This document shows, piece by piece, positions 1-10,561 of a DNA stretch of 64,000 bases. Under the pieces are notes generated by a model. The model was not told the origin of the DNA, did no database searches, and saw only the letters and a program-made list of their open reading frames with translations. This DNA comes from Roridomyces roridus. Lineage: Eukaryota > Basidiomycota > Agaricomycetes > Agaricales > Mycenaceae. The stretch covers positions 186,001 through 250,000 of the forward strand of contig JARKIF010000049.1 of the NCBI GenBank assembly GCA_029378245.1. The letters run 5' to 3'. Position 1 is the stretch's first letter. The number at the start of each line of letters is the position of its first letter. The position numbers and the translations under genes were made by a program.

Positions 1-711
1 GGCCATGCGGTTCGCAGGGCCACAAGACTGCGCTTCGAGAAGAGAGCAAGCGACCAGGATGATCCCTGGAAATATCGCATCTCTGGAAGCAAGGTACCCG
101 CCGGGATATTGGATTTACAGGGGGCGCTCCGGAGACGAAGCTGGGCAATGGTCGGGTGGCGACTGAGAAACTCTATGGCGTGGAGGTTCCAGGACTCATC
201 GTATCCGAGTGCTCCTATCATGTGAGGGCTCCAGATCTCAGGGTGTGCTTCTATAAAGAAACAGGACGAAAGCTTGGGAAAGGTGAGGCTGGGGAGGCAG
301 GAGACTACTCCGAACGCGTGGATGTCATCAATCGACAAGGATTCCAAGTTTCGCATGAGTTTCAACGATTGGATGAGAAGATCTTTGGCGGGGACAAGAG
401 GCAAAGATCTTGAGAGCGGCAAATAAGTCAAGTTGGTCCGACGGAGAATTCACTCAAACGCACCCATTTATCAAGGTCAGAGAGAGGACTGATTCCGCCC
501 GCGCAGGATTCTCTATAATCCCCAAGCAGAAGGCATCCGTGATCTCGATACTACTGTCCCGTATGTGCAAGACAACATTTCTGAGGAGGCTGGGCAATAC
601 AAGGGCATGGAAAAGTTTGCAGACGTGGCAGAGCGACGCCAGGTCTGTGTCGGACACGTTCTGGATGATTTCGGCGAGGAGCTCGTTGGGGAGCCACAGA
701 GTGATGCACAT
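1..711 (-). CDS. F-box/LRR-type protein, 3' part cut by window edge
   Basis: The start is taken at the ATG at 711. Shortly after it comes an F-box-like segment (LPNELLAEIIQNVSDTDL, then a CHVCKLFHALVLPSLLR helix), the Skp1-binding motif of SCF ubiquitin-ligase substrate receptors. The first exon stays open to about 464. A GTGCGT donor and an acceptor near 413 then join a second frame that is open to base 1 and reads as leucine-rich, LRR-like sequence (QSLKLMRNLESLSIDD). The C-terminus lies outside the window. Lineage-expanded F-box proteins of this shape are common in mushroom-forming fungi, and the substrate cannot be inferred. The F-box is clear by eye, while the intron boundary is my reading. 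It is not close to the F-box pair at 15.8 and 55.9 kb. Confidence 0.7.
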
Positions 712-2193
712 TTGAGCGCGGTTAGCGACTCGCCTCAGTATGCGGGGAGAACGAGCGTATTCGGGTGGTGGTGCTGGACAAGCATGAAGTGATACCATCA
801 GATGATCTCTCTCCTTCTCGGTCTCCATGTCCATCCGACTCCGCTCTCTTTCCTTCACGATGGGATCCCGAAGATGTCTGTAGAGTGCCCAAATTCTTAG
901 GGCGACTCATTGTCACCGCCTGTGGTCAAGGAAGACGTACGCGTGTCTCGTCCAGACTCCACACCCTCGGGTGGTCTGTCGGCTTCGCGTTGAAGTTCGC
1001 GCGACTGCATCCTACTAGTTCAAGAGAACCTGCCGACTGGAGAATATCAATCCTTCACCCACAGAGCTCGAGCGCTTCTTTTGGTGGCCAGGTGGCAATC
1101 GACTTCACAACGCGTTAACGCACCTGTCCGCACCAGCACGCTGGAGACACGGTGCAGATTATCCCGCGTGCATGTCGAAGAGTACAGATCTGGTGAGTTC
1201 TCGCCTCACTGGCCACGTCTGTCGTCGTAGAACAAGAGCCTCCCAGGATCGAGCCCTGCGTATTTTCCACAGAACCACAGGCCTGGACGATCCCCTCTTT
1301 CCTTGCCACAGTCGATGCACGACGTGCGACCTTTTTACCACTCACGTCAAGAACCGCATCGCTTCTCTCTTTGTCGAGCGAGTGCCACCACACAATACAC
1401 GGTCTTCGCGTCTCTCTTACACGGTTTCCGTCGCTCGTTTGCTGCATCGTCCACCCCGTCCATCCTTCACCCACGGTGACCTCTCTACCTCCCTCCCCGC
1501 CTTCGCCTCGTCGATCCTGAGACGCAGGAAATGGCTCCACTCCAACGGCCTTCTCGCCGCCACCACCTCGTCCTCGTCGCGAGAACCGAGACCGAGCATC
1601 ACTGGGTGCTGCAGAGGCTTGGTTACCAGGCACTCGACCATAAATGGTAAATGGTGTACGTGGATCTAGGCCTGGTGCTGCCAGCGGGGAGTTGGCGTGT
1701 TGGAGATCGAGGCGCTCCGATGCAAGCTTCAGGATCCCCTTTCCCGCGGATGTGAGCCATCGCGGGCACCGCAGAGGCTCTTGGCGCGCCGGACACAGAC
1801 GACTTGTACTTTTGCCAATCGAATGAGGATTGGATTACGTACTCTGCGACGCACTTCCATAGACATTGTTCCAGAAATGAAGTCGAGGAGGAAAGCACTA
1901 GTGATTCAGTGATTGATCCGCGGCATCAAATATGGATACGGCTTTTCCTCCTTCGGATGAGGACGAAGAGAGACGGGCTTGGTTTATCTTTCCGGTTGAA
2001 CAAACACCATTGCTTAGAGACACGCTTGTCCGGATTCCGGGATCTCGACGAACAGTCAATGCCACAAGTCAGGGCGTCAGTTGATGACCACGAGTCAGGG
2101 CGATACATGGCCGAGGACAGGAGGCTACAAGGTAACATTTTCATTCTTCGCAATTATACAGATTCAATCACACAACAAGTACACATTTTCTCT
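712..2193. other. No supported gene
   Basis: Several frames are open here but none shows a recognisable domain or convincing splice pattern. The 1.2-1.6 kb stretch is pyrimidine-rich on the + strand. A long + ORF at 1804-2601 is mostly antisense to the oxidoreductase gene. I see nothing firm apart from the likely 5' region of the F-box gene. Confidence 0.5.
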
Positions 2194-3036
2194 TCATCCC
2201 AAGAAATCCGACTCGCCCTTCTTTATCATCTCATCCAATCCCTGCGCGATGGGCGTCTGCCCTCCAGCGATATCAATCCCGAGCCCAGCAGCGTCTTCAC
2301 GGTCAAGGAGGAGGAACAGCGCCATAGCGACATCGTCCCGCGAGATAGTCGTCGTCAAATGCGTGCGCCCGATATCAGCCGTACCCACCCCCGGTGCGTT
2401 GGTGAGCCCTCCAGGCCGGAGCATAGTCCACTTGAAGGCAGTGCGGGCAGCGAGGTTCTTGTCAGCCTCGTACTTCCAGTGCATATACGCAGAAATGCGG
2501 CTTCGAATGCGGGTGGCGAGTTGTTTGTCTGCCTCCGTCTGTCGGCGTGTCCTCAGCCTCACACTCTCGGAGAAGGAAAGGAAAAACGAGGACTCACATA
2601 GTGTGCCGGTATCACATCCGGGTTCCTCACATCCAGCGCCGAGACCAAAATCAACCTCGGTTTTGGGCCTTGCACACCCTCGATGGCGTCAAAGACCTTG
2701 ACTGCCCCCTCGTAATCCACCGCCTTGGTGCGCTCCTCCCCGCCATTGCCGCCCGCCCCCGCGCTAAAGTACACCACGTACGCGCCTTCAAAGGCCTCAG
2801 TGAAAGCCGAGACGGGGGATTCCTCGAGGGAGAGGAGGAGTGGTGTGGCACCGGCGGCAGTGATGTCGTCTTTGTGCTCCTCGGAGCGGATGATGGAGGT
2901 GACGTTGGAGTGAGTGGGAGTGAGCAGGCGGGCCAGGCGGAGGGAGACCTGGTCGAGTCAGTAGGAAGCTGGAAGGGGAGGCCTGAGGGCGTACGTTTCC
3001 GTGCCCGCCGACGATGACTATCTTGGACGACGACAT
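2194..3036 (-). CDS. NAD(P)-binding Rossmann-fold protein (atypical SDR, YMR090W/NmrA-like)
   Basis: The start ATG at 3036 opens with KIVIVGGHGNV, a glycine-rich dinucleotide-binding loop directly after the first beta strand. The gene continues in a second frame (about 2950-2560) through a strand ending AYVVYFSAGAGG and a strand PRLILVSALDVRN. A third frame (about 2545-2194) contains AYMHWKYEADKNLA, where the Y-x-x-x-K spacing recalls the SDR active site, then WTMLRPGGLTNAPG and a C-terminal GGQTPIAQGL. These are the landmarks of the atypical short-chain dehydrogenase group that includes yeast YMR090W and NmrA-like sensors. There are two short introns and about 240 residues, usual for the group. 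The substrate is unknown and a soluble cytosolic location is expected. Confidence 0.8.
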
Positions 3037-3822
3037 GACGGAGGAGAGTAAGGTGGATCCGGATCACCGGAGATCAGTTGCCGAGTTCCCACAGTTGGTT
3101 TCAAATAGATATATTCCCACGGTTCAGACTAGATGTATGTCCATAGATTTCACCCTCTGCTCGTCGCGTATCTGTATGAGGAGCGGATGGTCTCGAAGAA
3201 GCGATGTCCAAAATAGATCGAACAAAGAAACAACGACTCGATGCAGACGCACGAAAAAAAACAGCCGCCATATCATTCTCCGCCAGTGCCGACGCAGTAT
3301 AATTGGGCTACGCCTGGGTAATGTACATTGAAAGTTGAGGAAAATGCCGTGGAGGTAGGTTGCGCCGATGAGGTTTAATCTGGATGTGAAGCTGTTGATA
3401 AAGAGGCGGATTTCTTGGGCGTCGGGGTTGTTGGATTTCAGACACGCGGACGGAAAATAGGACTCAAGTACTCACAACGTTTGTACCGAGTCGAGACAAG
3501 TGAGACAAGATACTTGGAAGAGGAATGTAAGCCTTCTGGAACCGCCGGGGAACGTAGCGAGGTACTTGAAGGGATGTGGACATTAAGTACCACCAGAGAA
3601 CACGGAGTTGGGCAAGGATGGCCAAGTCTATCGAGATTGTCATGAGCTCGCGGGGGTGAGACACTCGCAGAAGGGGAGTCGAGAGAGGGGCTTCGGGCGG
3701 AGGCAAAAGACTTCCGCGGAAGCAAAAAAGCTGATAGGGGTTCTCACCACGATGAATTCTCGGTCTAATTAGACTATTGACTGTAACGCCACCACTGAGT
3801 CATGGAACCAGCGACTTTAAAA
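3037..3822. other. Intergenic; only a doubtful small minus ORF
   Basis: The first 60 bases are the promoter side of the oxidoreductase gene. On the minus strand a short frame from an ATG near 3640 (MTISIDLAILAQLRVLWW) could be spliced to a few more codons, but no family is recognisable. TM helices 1-3 expected for the following DUF6534-like gene were looked for here and not found. Confidence 0.4.
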
Positions 3823-3823
3823 G

Positions 3824-4533
3824 GGTCACACGATCGCCTTCTACGTACAGAGCTATTACTGCTTCCGCTTATTTGTCATCTGCAGAAAATGGTACATCCT
3901 GTGCGCTGTATCCGTCCGGCTGATCGCGAGCTACATCGCCATACTGCTCGCAGTGAGCACTTTCATTGCGGCCAAGGAAACCCCTGAAATCTCTTCTGCG
4001 AAGCACCGCGACACCTCGACGAAACCGCAACTTGGTATATGCAATCAAATATCCCAGCCTCGACCTGTAGATACTAACCGCCCACAGTCATCGCATACGT
4101 TCCACTCCTGTTGAGTATGCCAACACCTCCCAACATAACTATCCGCCTTTTCACCTCCGGATAGCTGCGGAAGTCTTCCTCACCTTCACAACGGCCTATT
4201 TTCTCCTCAAGAGCCGACAAGCCGTACCCTACAGCGCCGGACTTCTCAAAGCTCTTACAGTCCTGGCATTCCAGACCGCAGCCCCACCAGCGCTTTGGTG
4301 TGTCCTTTGATTCTATCGACGCGCGTATTCCTTGATTAATCTTCAGCGCCCTGCTCATCTTTCTTCTCTCGGTCTCATTCCCGGATGGGCACCGGCCACG
4401 CGTAACGGCACCCGTGGCGTCAAACACGATCCTCCCAAAGGTGTACGTTTTCTCCATGATGTGGACGCTCAATTCACGGCAGAAGATTCGGATGAGCTCC
4501 GTCGTGGCAAGTTCGGGAATAATAGAAATATGA
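3824..4533 (+). pseudogene. DUF6534-like 7-TM protein, 5'-truncated
   Basis: Three exons can be read in series. The first runs from about 3825 (AFYVQSYYCFRLFVICRKWY), a TM segment with the VQSxxxxRL signature of fungal DUF6534 proteins. A second exon near 4150-4290 (EVFLTFTTAYFLLKSRQA) encodes the next helices. A third near 4345-4533 contains ILPKVYVFSMMWTLNSR, the KVYxxSxxxTLNSR box that closes the family's last TM helix, and stops at 4531-4533. The N-terminal helices of a full-length member (about 300-350 aa) are absent upstream and a stop lies just before the first readable exon. I therefore call it a truncated gene or pseudogene. It converges on a more complete relative on the minus strand, with only about 20 bases between the two stops. 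Confidence 0.6.
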
Positions 4534-4552
4534 ATTTGGACTGCATGTACTT

Positions 4553-5893
4553 TTATACTTCGCCAACTTGACGCGCCTCAAACACCATCTCCTCCACGTC
4601 CTCGGGCTCATACTCGTTATCGCGGTGCGCAGACTCCACGCTTCCACCATGGCTACTCGTGGCGGCCTTTTCTGTAAGTCCCCGCTGAAAACGTCAAAAG
4701 CAGCCCACAAATGAAAATCTCACTCACATGCGCCGCGGAACTCGTAGACAGCCTTCGTTGGCCTTCGAGCACATCCTCCTCGCGCGAGTTGAGAGTCCAC
4801 ATCATCGAGAACACGTACACCTTGGGCATGACGATGGTCACCGCGGGGCCTCCCCTGATCACAGTGTGGACGATGACCAAGTTGAGTACCGCGCTGAATT
4901 TTCGTTAGTGGTGAACGGGCGTTGAGGTTTGGCTCACCAGATGGCGGCGGGCGCGGCACTTTGTATCGCCAGAGTGAGGATGGTGTTAATAAGGCCTGTG
5001 GTCTGTGACGTAGTTTGTCGCCGGTTTTTCAGGGAGAAGTAGATAGTTGTGCCTGTGAGGAGTATGGCTCCGACTGGAGAATGAGAATTGAATCGCCGAC
5101 AAACGCTGCGGCACTCACCCAGTCCCGCTATCAGGAACACTTCGTCTGGATAGACGTCAGCGGATGCGGTGTTGTAATAGAGAAAAACGTACACCACACA
5201 TACATGAGGTCGAACTGGAGGGGTCCTCGGGCGATGTAAGCAGTCTAAGATGTAAGAATATAATTTCCGAGCGGACGAGGAGCCCTCACGCAGACCACAG
5301 AGGCAATCAAGGCAAAAGAAAAAATCGCCGACAGCGCCGCCGCGATGTACCGATTCTTGGAGATGACGAAAAGACGATAACAAAAGTATCCTTGGACAAC
5401 CAACATTCTGAATGCGGTCTTGGGCCACGCATTAGTGCACCGTCAAATGGCGGGAAGAAACTCACGAAAAGCGGAATCACACCCTCGAGCCAGCTCCCGT
5501 ACACAAGCGCTTCGTAACTCCGAAGGTGGCCGTAGTGGACAATCGCTTCGACCCAGATGATAGTGCTGAAAGACGATAAGCGCGATCCATGGCAGAGCGC
5601 ATGACGCACAAATACTGCACCGAGGAAAGGAGGCTCAGAGTCCCGACCATGCCGACGAGCGCCTTTAGTAGCAGGGGGTCTCGGCGGTACGTCTCAAAGT
5701 ACTTGACGAGCTGCCTGGAGCGTCAGATAGCTCGGAGGCTTCATATTGGTCTAACCTGAGTGAGGACGACGCCCTGGAGCACGAGCGAGATGCATATTCC
5801 TATGAGCTAGCGCAGGGATGAGCATACAGCTGGACGAGACCGGCGAGGTCTTACCCAGGGACCGAGAATCGTGGAGACGCCTAGGTGGGGCAT
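4553..5893 (-). CDS. DUF6534-like 7-TM membrane protein
   Basis: The ATG at 5893 gives MPHLGVSTILGPW, then an intron, then IGICISLVLQGVVL (TM1). After another intron comes KYFETYRRDPLLLKALVG with the following helix, then TIIWVEAIVHYGH and further helices. The last TM exon ends in MPKVYVFSMMWTLNSREE, followed by a Ser/Glu-rich tail ending VEEMVFEARQVGEV and a TAA at 4553-4555. The seven-helix order, the YRR-D after helix 1 and the SMMWTLNSR box match DUF6534, an uncharacterised Agaricomycete membrane family. There are about seven short introns. The intron between about 5330 and 5420 and the one near 5000 are my least certain joins. Function is unknown; plasma membrane or endomembrane is likely. 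Confidence 0.7.
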
Positions 5894-6592
5894 TGTAAAT
5901 GGGGGAGGAGAAGAGCGGAGGTGTCTGAATTGTCGCGTTCCGCGCGGGGGCATTTGAGGTGAGACACTGTCATGGTGGTAGGTGATCAAGTCGCTGTGAT
6001 TGCCGGGGCTTGATCGATCTGATGTCGAGCTGCAGGGCCAACTCTGTCAATTCTCCACGCAAAACGACCTGTACCGGGGCTGTGAATGTTGCCGATTCTT
6101 TCTCATTGATACAAAAGTCCCCTGGCATCGAAGAGAACGGAAAGTTTCAACAAAGTTTCAATTTCAACCTTGCTGATCGAGGCGGATTGACTCTCGGACT
6201 CGGACTCTCAAGTGCTGCAGAGGTGCAAATCCGTGCACAGTTTCGCAACGGACGCCGTCCTAGGGAGCTCAGGGAACATCATTTTAGATAAAATTGAAAG
6301 CTCGCAAGCGGGAAAAAAGGGTTTCACATACTTTTGCGTTTCCCGATAAACTGAGGGTTACCAAGGGGATAAAAGAACATTTGCGAGGGATGCAAAAAGA
6401 ATCCGACTTGCCTGGTTCGAACAGGCGACACCATCCCGGGGGAGATGTTGGAGCCAGGCAGGTGGGGGTCACCGAGGTATTAGGCGGATTCCGAGCGGGA
6501 GCGAGCCCAGAGTGACGAAAGGGACTTTGCTCGGTGACCCCAGATTTCGAGCGGGAGCGGGTCCAGCACACGGGCGGATCTACTCCCATCAT
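5894..6592. other. Intergenic region upstream of tRNA-Tyr
   Basis: It holds the likely promoter of the minus-strand DUF6534-like gene. An ORF at 6010-6291 has no recognisable features. The motif TTTCGAGCGGGAGCGGG near 6545 partly repeats CCGAGCGGGAGCGAG near 6490. No gene is supported. Confidence 0.5.
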
Positions 6593-6676
6593 CCGACCTT
6601 AGCTCAGTTGGAAGAGCATCAGACTGTAATTGGAGAAAATATCTGGGTGTCGTGCGTTCGATCCGCACAGGTCGGA
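6593..6676 (+). tRNA. tRNA-Tyr (anticodon GTA) with 11-nt intron
   Basis: The cloverleaf can be drawn by hand. Acceptor 6593-6599 (CCGACCT) pairs fully with 6669-6675 (AGGTCGG), with discriminator A at 6676. The D arm is GCTC...GAGC. The anticodon stem TCAGA pairs with TCTGG at 6642-6646. Anticodon GTA is at 6626-6628. An 11-nt intron, about 6630-6640, follows one base after the anticodon as in eukaryotic tRNA-Tyr genes. The T arm is GTGCG-TTCGATC-CGCAC. Internal promoter boxes are recognisable: box A TTAGCTCAGTTGG and box B GTTCGATCC. It decodes UAC/UAU and needs tRNA splicing. Confidence 0.95.
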
Positions 6677-6679
6677 TTA

Positions 6680-6685
6680 TTTTTT
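6680..6685 (+). terminator. RNA polymerase III T-run terminator
   Basis: A run of six T residues starts four bases after the tRNA-Tyr 3' end, as expected for Pol III termination. Confidence 0.8.
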
Positions 6686-6839
6686 GATCATGGACAATTG
6701 TACACGGAGGGTCGGGACGGACGTTCGGGATGGTGATCGGCGTCGGAGTAGATAGGTTCCGTGTGGCTGTATGCAGAATCCGCTCGACATTCACATTCCC
6801 GATTCGCCCGATCGTGTCCACCCCAACATCTCCCGAGAC

Positions 6840-7640
6840 GATTCACTCAGGGCGTGTCTCCAGTCAATGCACTCAGGGCGTGTCTCCAGTCCATTCATCC
6901 AGCCATTCACTCGGGACCCGTCGTCAGTCAATTCGTCGAGGCCACGTCTTCAGCACTCGTTTCCAGTCCATGCATCCAGACCGGACGTCCTCATTACGAC
7001 CAGCCAACGCTCATTCATCCAGCACTCGTTTCCAGCCAGCGAAGTTTTCAGCCAATGCACCTCTCAGACCATCCACTGGGGACAGTCATTCGGCCTATTC
7101 ATCCAGTCAAAGCGCTTGGGACATGTTAAACTACTCAAACCATTCACTCTGAATCGCCCACCCACCCAGGGAATCCTTTCGCGGCCAAGTATTCTGCGCT
7201 CGCTCACTCGTATCCAGTCGTCTCAAGTCATTTACGCGGGTACGTCCTCTCAGACCATCCACTGGGGACACTCATTCAGACGCTTGTTTCTCCAGACTCT
7301 TTTCCAGCCATGGGACAACATCCACATTCAATGCACACGTCTACTGAGTACGTCTCCCCAGTCCATGCAACGAGTACGTCCTTCGAGTCAAGGGACACCT
7401 CTTCAGCACTCGCATCCAGTCAATGCATCCAGACCATTCATCAAGCTCGTTCGCCCAGTCTATCCAAGACACTTTCATTCCGTCAATTCTCACATCAGCC
7501 ATTCACGTCTCGAGTCTCGCAAACAAGATCTTGGATACTCGTTGGTACCTAACGCGCTCATCATTACTCACTCAATGTCTTCAGGTCACTTACTACATTC
7601 TCCGAGTCAAGCTTGTGGCACCTCTCGGCCAAGGCACGTC
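6840..7640. repeat. Degenerate tandem repeat (minisatellite-like)
   Basis: The stretch is built from shuffled short phrases such as CATTCATCCAG, CACTCGTTTCCAGCC and GTCTCCAGTC. Two copies of TCACTCAGGGCGTGTCTCCA occur 26 bases apart near 6843 and 6869. CTCAGACCATCCACTGGGGA occurs near 7064 and again near 7251. Because the units contain few stops, several frames stay open by accident, including a 417-codon one. I do not regard this as coding. Confidence 0.7.
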
Positions 7641-7749
7641 AAGTTCACTCAGATCTCTCGTCATCATACACCGTTTCTCATGTACCTATCTATGGCAAAT
7701 GCAATATACTCTTTTTCCTTCTATTGCCGTGTCCTACGACCCATCGCCA

Positions 7750-7945
7750 CTGTCTTCCGCGCAGCGGTGGGGATCGGTGTATCGTGCCACCCACAGACGG
7801 CATCTTCCGCGGGGGCGGTGGCACCCTTTGGCATCTTCCGCGGAGCGGGTGCATCCTGGGTGTGTTCCGCGCAGCGGGTGTGCTCTGGTATCTTGCGCGG
7901 AGCGCGTGGTATCTTATGGTATCTTCCGCGGAGCGGGGCCGTGGT
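7750..7945. repeat. GC-rich tandem repeat, unit about 30 bp
   Basis: About six degenerate copies of a unit centred on ATCTTCCGCGGAGCGGG and variants (CTTCCGCGCAGCGG, GTTCCGCGCAGCGG, CTTGCGCGGAGCGC), separated by T/G-rich spacers such as TGGTATCTTATGGT. It directly follows the preceding minisatellite-like region. Confidence 0.75.
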
Positions 7946-8016
7946 GCCGCTGCTGACGCCGATGATGCAGCGGCGTCAACAGCCGTCGATGCCGCTGATG
8001 CCGTTGATGCCAGATG
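7946..8016. repeat. GCYGATGCC-type 9-bp microrepeat
   Basis: A short array of GATGCCG/GCTGATGCC-like units (GATGCCGCTGATGCCGTTGA), ending a few bases before the inverted tRNA-Tyr 5' half. Confidence 0.6.
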
Positions 8017-8027
8017 GCGTTTGAAGT

Positions 8028-8070
8028 TTCCAATTACAGTCTGATGCTCTTCCAACTGAGCTAAAGTCGG
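8028..8070 (-). pseudogene. tRNA-Tyr 5'-half fragment
   Basis: Read on the minus strand from 8070, this matches the intact tRNA-Tyr from the first acceptor base through box A, D arm, anticodon GTA and the first intron bases. The only change in the tRNA part is C to T in the acceptor (CCGACTT). The match ends inside the intron. There is no 3' half, T arm or box B, so it cannot be a tRNA gene. Confidence 0.9.
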
Positions 8071-8465
8071 ATCGTTGACATGGGTGCGATTCACACACCA
8101 CATACCCGCGCCGATCAGATGCAACACGTCGTCTCCGGTTTCACCGCTTCGTATTCAAGTGCAAGAAGGGCTAAGCATTCATGTAAGAAACGAGTGAGTA
8201 GATGCTCTTCTAAGTCGCTGCACAAAGAGCCATCATAATTTGAGACTGACACGCTTGACAGCCGTGCTGACCTTGCGAGGATAAGTAAGTCCTCACTCAA
8301 TTGTGTGCCAATTGGTTTATACACTCATAGGATGCATTTCTAAAGATTCATGGAAGGAATAAGTAAGCTAAAAAGTACTCTACGTCGGAAATCTGTATGG
8401 AAACATTGACATCAAATACCAGATCTAGATGTATGTATGTTGTGAATGTCTCGCCTTGAAGTGAA

Positions 8466-8504
8466 CCGACCTTAGGTCAGACTCGGATGGAAGAGCATCG
8501 GATG
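8466..8504 (+). pseudogene. Degenerate tRNA-Tyr 5'-half-like fragment
   Basis: It starts CCGACCTTAGGTCAG and continues TGGAAGAGCATCGGA after a 7-base insertion. This resembles the acceptor, D arm and anticodon-stem start of the tRNA-Tyr at 6593. The anticodon itself and everything 3' are lost. Confidence 0.55.
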
Positions 8505-8599
8505 ATTTTTTACGAAGGTCACGGTCCTGGAAGCGACTTCTCGTCTCCATCATGATTCAAAGGCACCGTTTCTATGGATACCCAAAGTCCTCCAACACA

Positions 8600-9306
8600 A
8601 CACAACAGGCACGAACCCTCGGGAACACGAAGATTCTGCTGGCGACGCGGTTGAGCGATATCACAACGGACTCGGGATCTACTTGGTTACTTGGCTTTAC
8701 TTGGTTACTACACCGGTCCTGTCACTTTGTAGACCCTCAATGACAACGTGTGTTGCGCTGGCGCTCAGCGGCTCAATTTTCCGCGAAACTGCCGCGAACA
8801 CACTTTAAACACAATTCTTCCGGGTGCTCTCCAGTGGGCTGCCTTGAGCAAGTTGTTCTCACGCCTTTCTCATGACCCCCGCGGCGTGAGTCGCGATCGT
8901 ACTTCCACTGCTTTCATTGCGGTAGCGCCGGCGGCTATCCTCTGAATCTGCGGCAAAATTGAAAGTTGGCTGAATTTTTCGGGATAGGTGAATTTCCGAG
9001 TCTTCTGAGGTAAGTACTTCCCAACGCAACATGTTCTTGTAAGTATGCTTTCCACCTGCCATTAAATCGCACTTGGACGGACTCGTACTGCTGTTGAGTT
9101 CCCGTATTTATAAATTTGACGCCCGACTTGCCATCGATGATGAATACAACCTATGAACGGAACATCGTGAGAGATGGATACGGCAGTGGTTACCAGAGGA
9201 CCATGCCTACGACGACGGCCTCGGGATGGTTACGGCGGGCTTGAGGGAGGGCGCAGCTCTTTATAAAGAGGACATCCTCTATTCCACCCTCCACACTTGT
9301 GCCCGC
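8600..9306 (+). repeat. Upstream part of tandem duplication, copy 1
   Basis: Sequence upstream of the first family gene, sharing long runs with 10868-11378. Common phrases include CTCGGGATCTACTTGGTTAC, CTCCAGTGGGCTGCCT and the TTCATTGCGG(T/C)AGCGC stretch. A TATAAAG at 9262-9268 lies 48 bases before the next ATG and probably belongs to that promoter. No separate gene is supported. Confidence 0.65.
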
Positions 9307-9309
9307 AAA

Positions 9310-10044
9310 ATGTGCGACATCATTGAGGTTGCGACTGCAGTGAGATCCGCTTCACTTCTCTGGGCTCTCCCCCTCCTGCCAAACGTCATCGCGTCCTATA
9401 CCGGCTTGGCGCTGGGCTTCGTATCAACCGCAATCTACATCGCGTACCGGCAAACTCCGTCACAAAAATTAGGACGCCTCCAAGACGCGATCACAGCGAC
9501 CGCAGACGTCTTGAACGGTGCCAAGCAAGACTGCGCCAGGTCCAGTGCCACTATGTTGGACTTGGAAGATCGTTTGCTGCAGTATGTTGCTTGGTTGATT
9601 TTATCCAAACCTCTGATCTTCTTTAGGGCTCAACTTACTGCATCGGAGACTCAAGTCAAGTTGTTGAAAGCCCGGGACGAGGAGACGTGGACAGAGTACT
9701 TCGACGCTCTTCGCCGAATCATCGAAGAGACCAACAAGTGCGCCGCGGATGTGCGAGATATTCCCATCGAGATGTTGGTACGCACGACAATTTTTCTTCT
9801 AAATGAATCTTGCCTACAACAACGATTAGCTCGCTCTCGAAAAAGAAAAACAGCGCAAAATCTCGTTGGGCATGAAGGAGACACGCGAAGTATTAGCGGC
9901 AATTCAGTCGCCCATTCGTACGTCGCAATTTTGAACGGAACGCGGGATTCATGGATTTTAGGTCCCGATCCTCGGACTGCTCGCCGCCGCGGCGAGGCGG
10001 CGAGTATTCGTAATCATCTCTCTACAGGGTTCATGCAAGTCTAG
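9310..10044 (+). CDS. Unrecognised single-TM protein family, member 1
   Basis: The family is not one I recognise. Four exons can be joined cleanly: 9310 to about 9580, about 9629-9777, about 9829-9919, and about 9962-10044. Introns are near 49, 51 and 42 nt, and three junctions are identical in the paralogues. The protein is about 195 aa. An N-terminal MCDI is followed by one or two hydrophobic segments (residues about 12-50, ending STAIYIAYRQTPSQKLGRL). Then comes a long helical, charged region with heptad-like spacing (RLLQ/AQLTASETQVKLLKAR, EEKQRKISxGMKETREVL) and a short basic tail ending STGFMQV. This suggests a membrane-anchored coiled-coil protein. The start is chosen at the ATG where all copies begin to align. 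Confidence 0.75.
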   Translation: MCDIIEVATAVRSASLLWALPLLPNVIASYTGLALGFVSTAIYIAYRQTPSQKLGRLQDAITATADVLNGAKQDCARSSATMLDLEDRLLQYVAWLILSKPLIFFRAQLTASETQVKLLKARDEETWTEYFDALRRIIEETNKCAADVRDIPIEMLVRTTIFLLNESCLQQRLARSRKRKTAQNLVGHEGDTRSISGNSVAHSYVAILNGTRDSWILGPDPRTARRRGEAASIRNHLSTGFMQV

Positions 10045-10199
10045 AGGTGGCTGGCGGTGCATAGAAGTGATCAATGGCTCTTGGCGCGACTTGCATATTT
10101 TCTGCTGTATTTGTTTTGCTCTCGTGTTGATCGAATTGCTTTCTTGGTTCAGAGTCTGCATGATTTCATTCCAATCAGCCTGTTCAACTTTAGTCAAAC

Positions 10200-10560
10200 T
10201 TGCGCCGTAGAGTCAGCACGGGAGGAAAGGAAGAGATGTGCGTCGAAAAATCTTATTTGAGGGAGAGAATCGGATCGGAGACGCAGGCCGAAAGCGCCCA
10301 GAGGTTGTGGGAGAAGCTTTGGGACTTGATGGATAGACACCGTCGTAATGCTCCACACTGGAATAGTAGTTTTGAATACATGCAGCATGGAACTGGATTT
10401 CAATGGAGGAGCACTGGGAGCCGCACCTGAACACGAAGAACTTGACGCCAGCTTCATCCGCGACATCGCCATATTCTTGCACTGTTCCTTTCGGTTGTTG
10501 AGAGCGGTTTCGCTGACAGAGCCTAAGACGATGATGGTTTTTTTCTTTGCGATTGAAGGG
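10200..10560 (-). repeat. Repeat R, copy 1 (3' flank of family genes)
   Basis: Copies of this stretch occur at 14210-14640 (minus) and 57040-57480 (plus), each on the 3' side of a family gene and antisense to it. A shared frame reads about EAGV(K/R)FFVFRCGSQCSS in this copy and the 57 kb copy, so it may derive from a coding exon. No intact gene can be assembled. The copy abuts a tRNA-Tyr 5' half at its upstream edge. Confidence 0.6.
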
Positions 10561-10561
10561 T

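Noticed and set aside
1804..2601. 265-codon plus-strand ORF
   Set aside because: Its 3' half is antisense to the conserved oxidoreductase exons, and no protein features are seen.
6840..7640. CRISPR-like array
   Set aside because: Repeats are degenerate and irregular without uniform spacers, and the genome is eukaryotic.
6771..8024. 417-codon open frame through the repeat region
   Set aside because: Other frames here are also open because the tandem units contain few stops. Composition follows the repeats and there are no domains.
8028..8070. Second tRNA-Tyr gene on the minus strand
   Set aside because: Only the 5' half exists, with no T arm, box B or 3' acceptor strand, so it is listed as a fragment.
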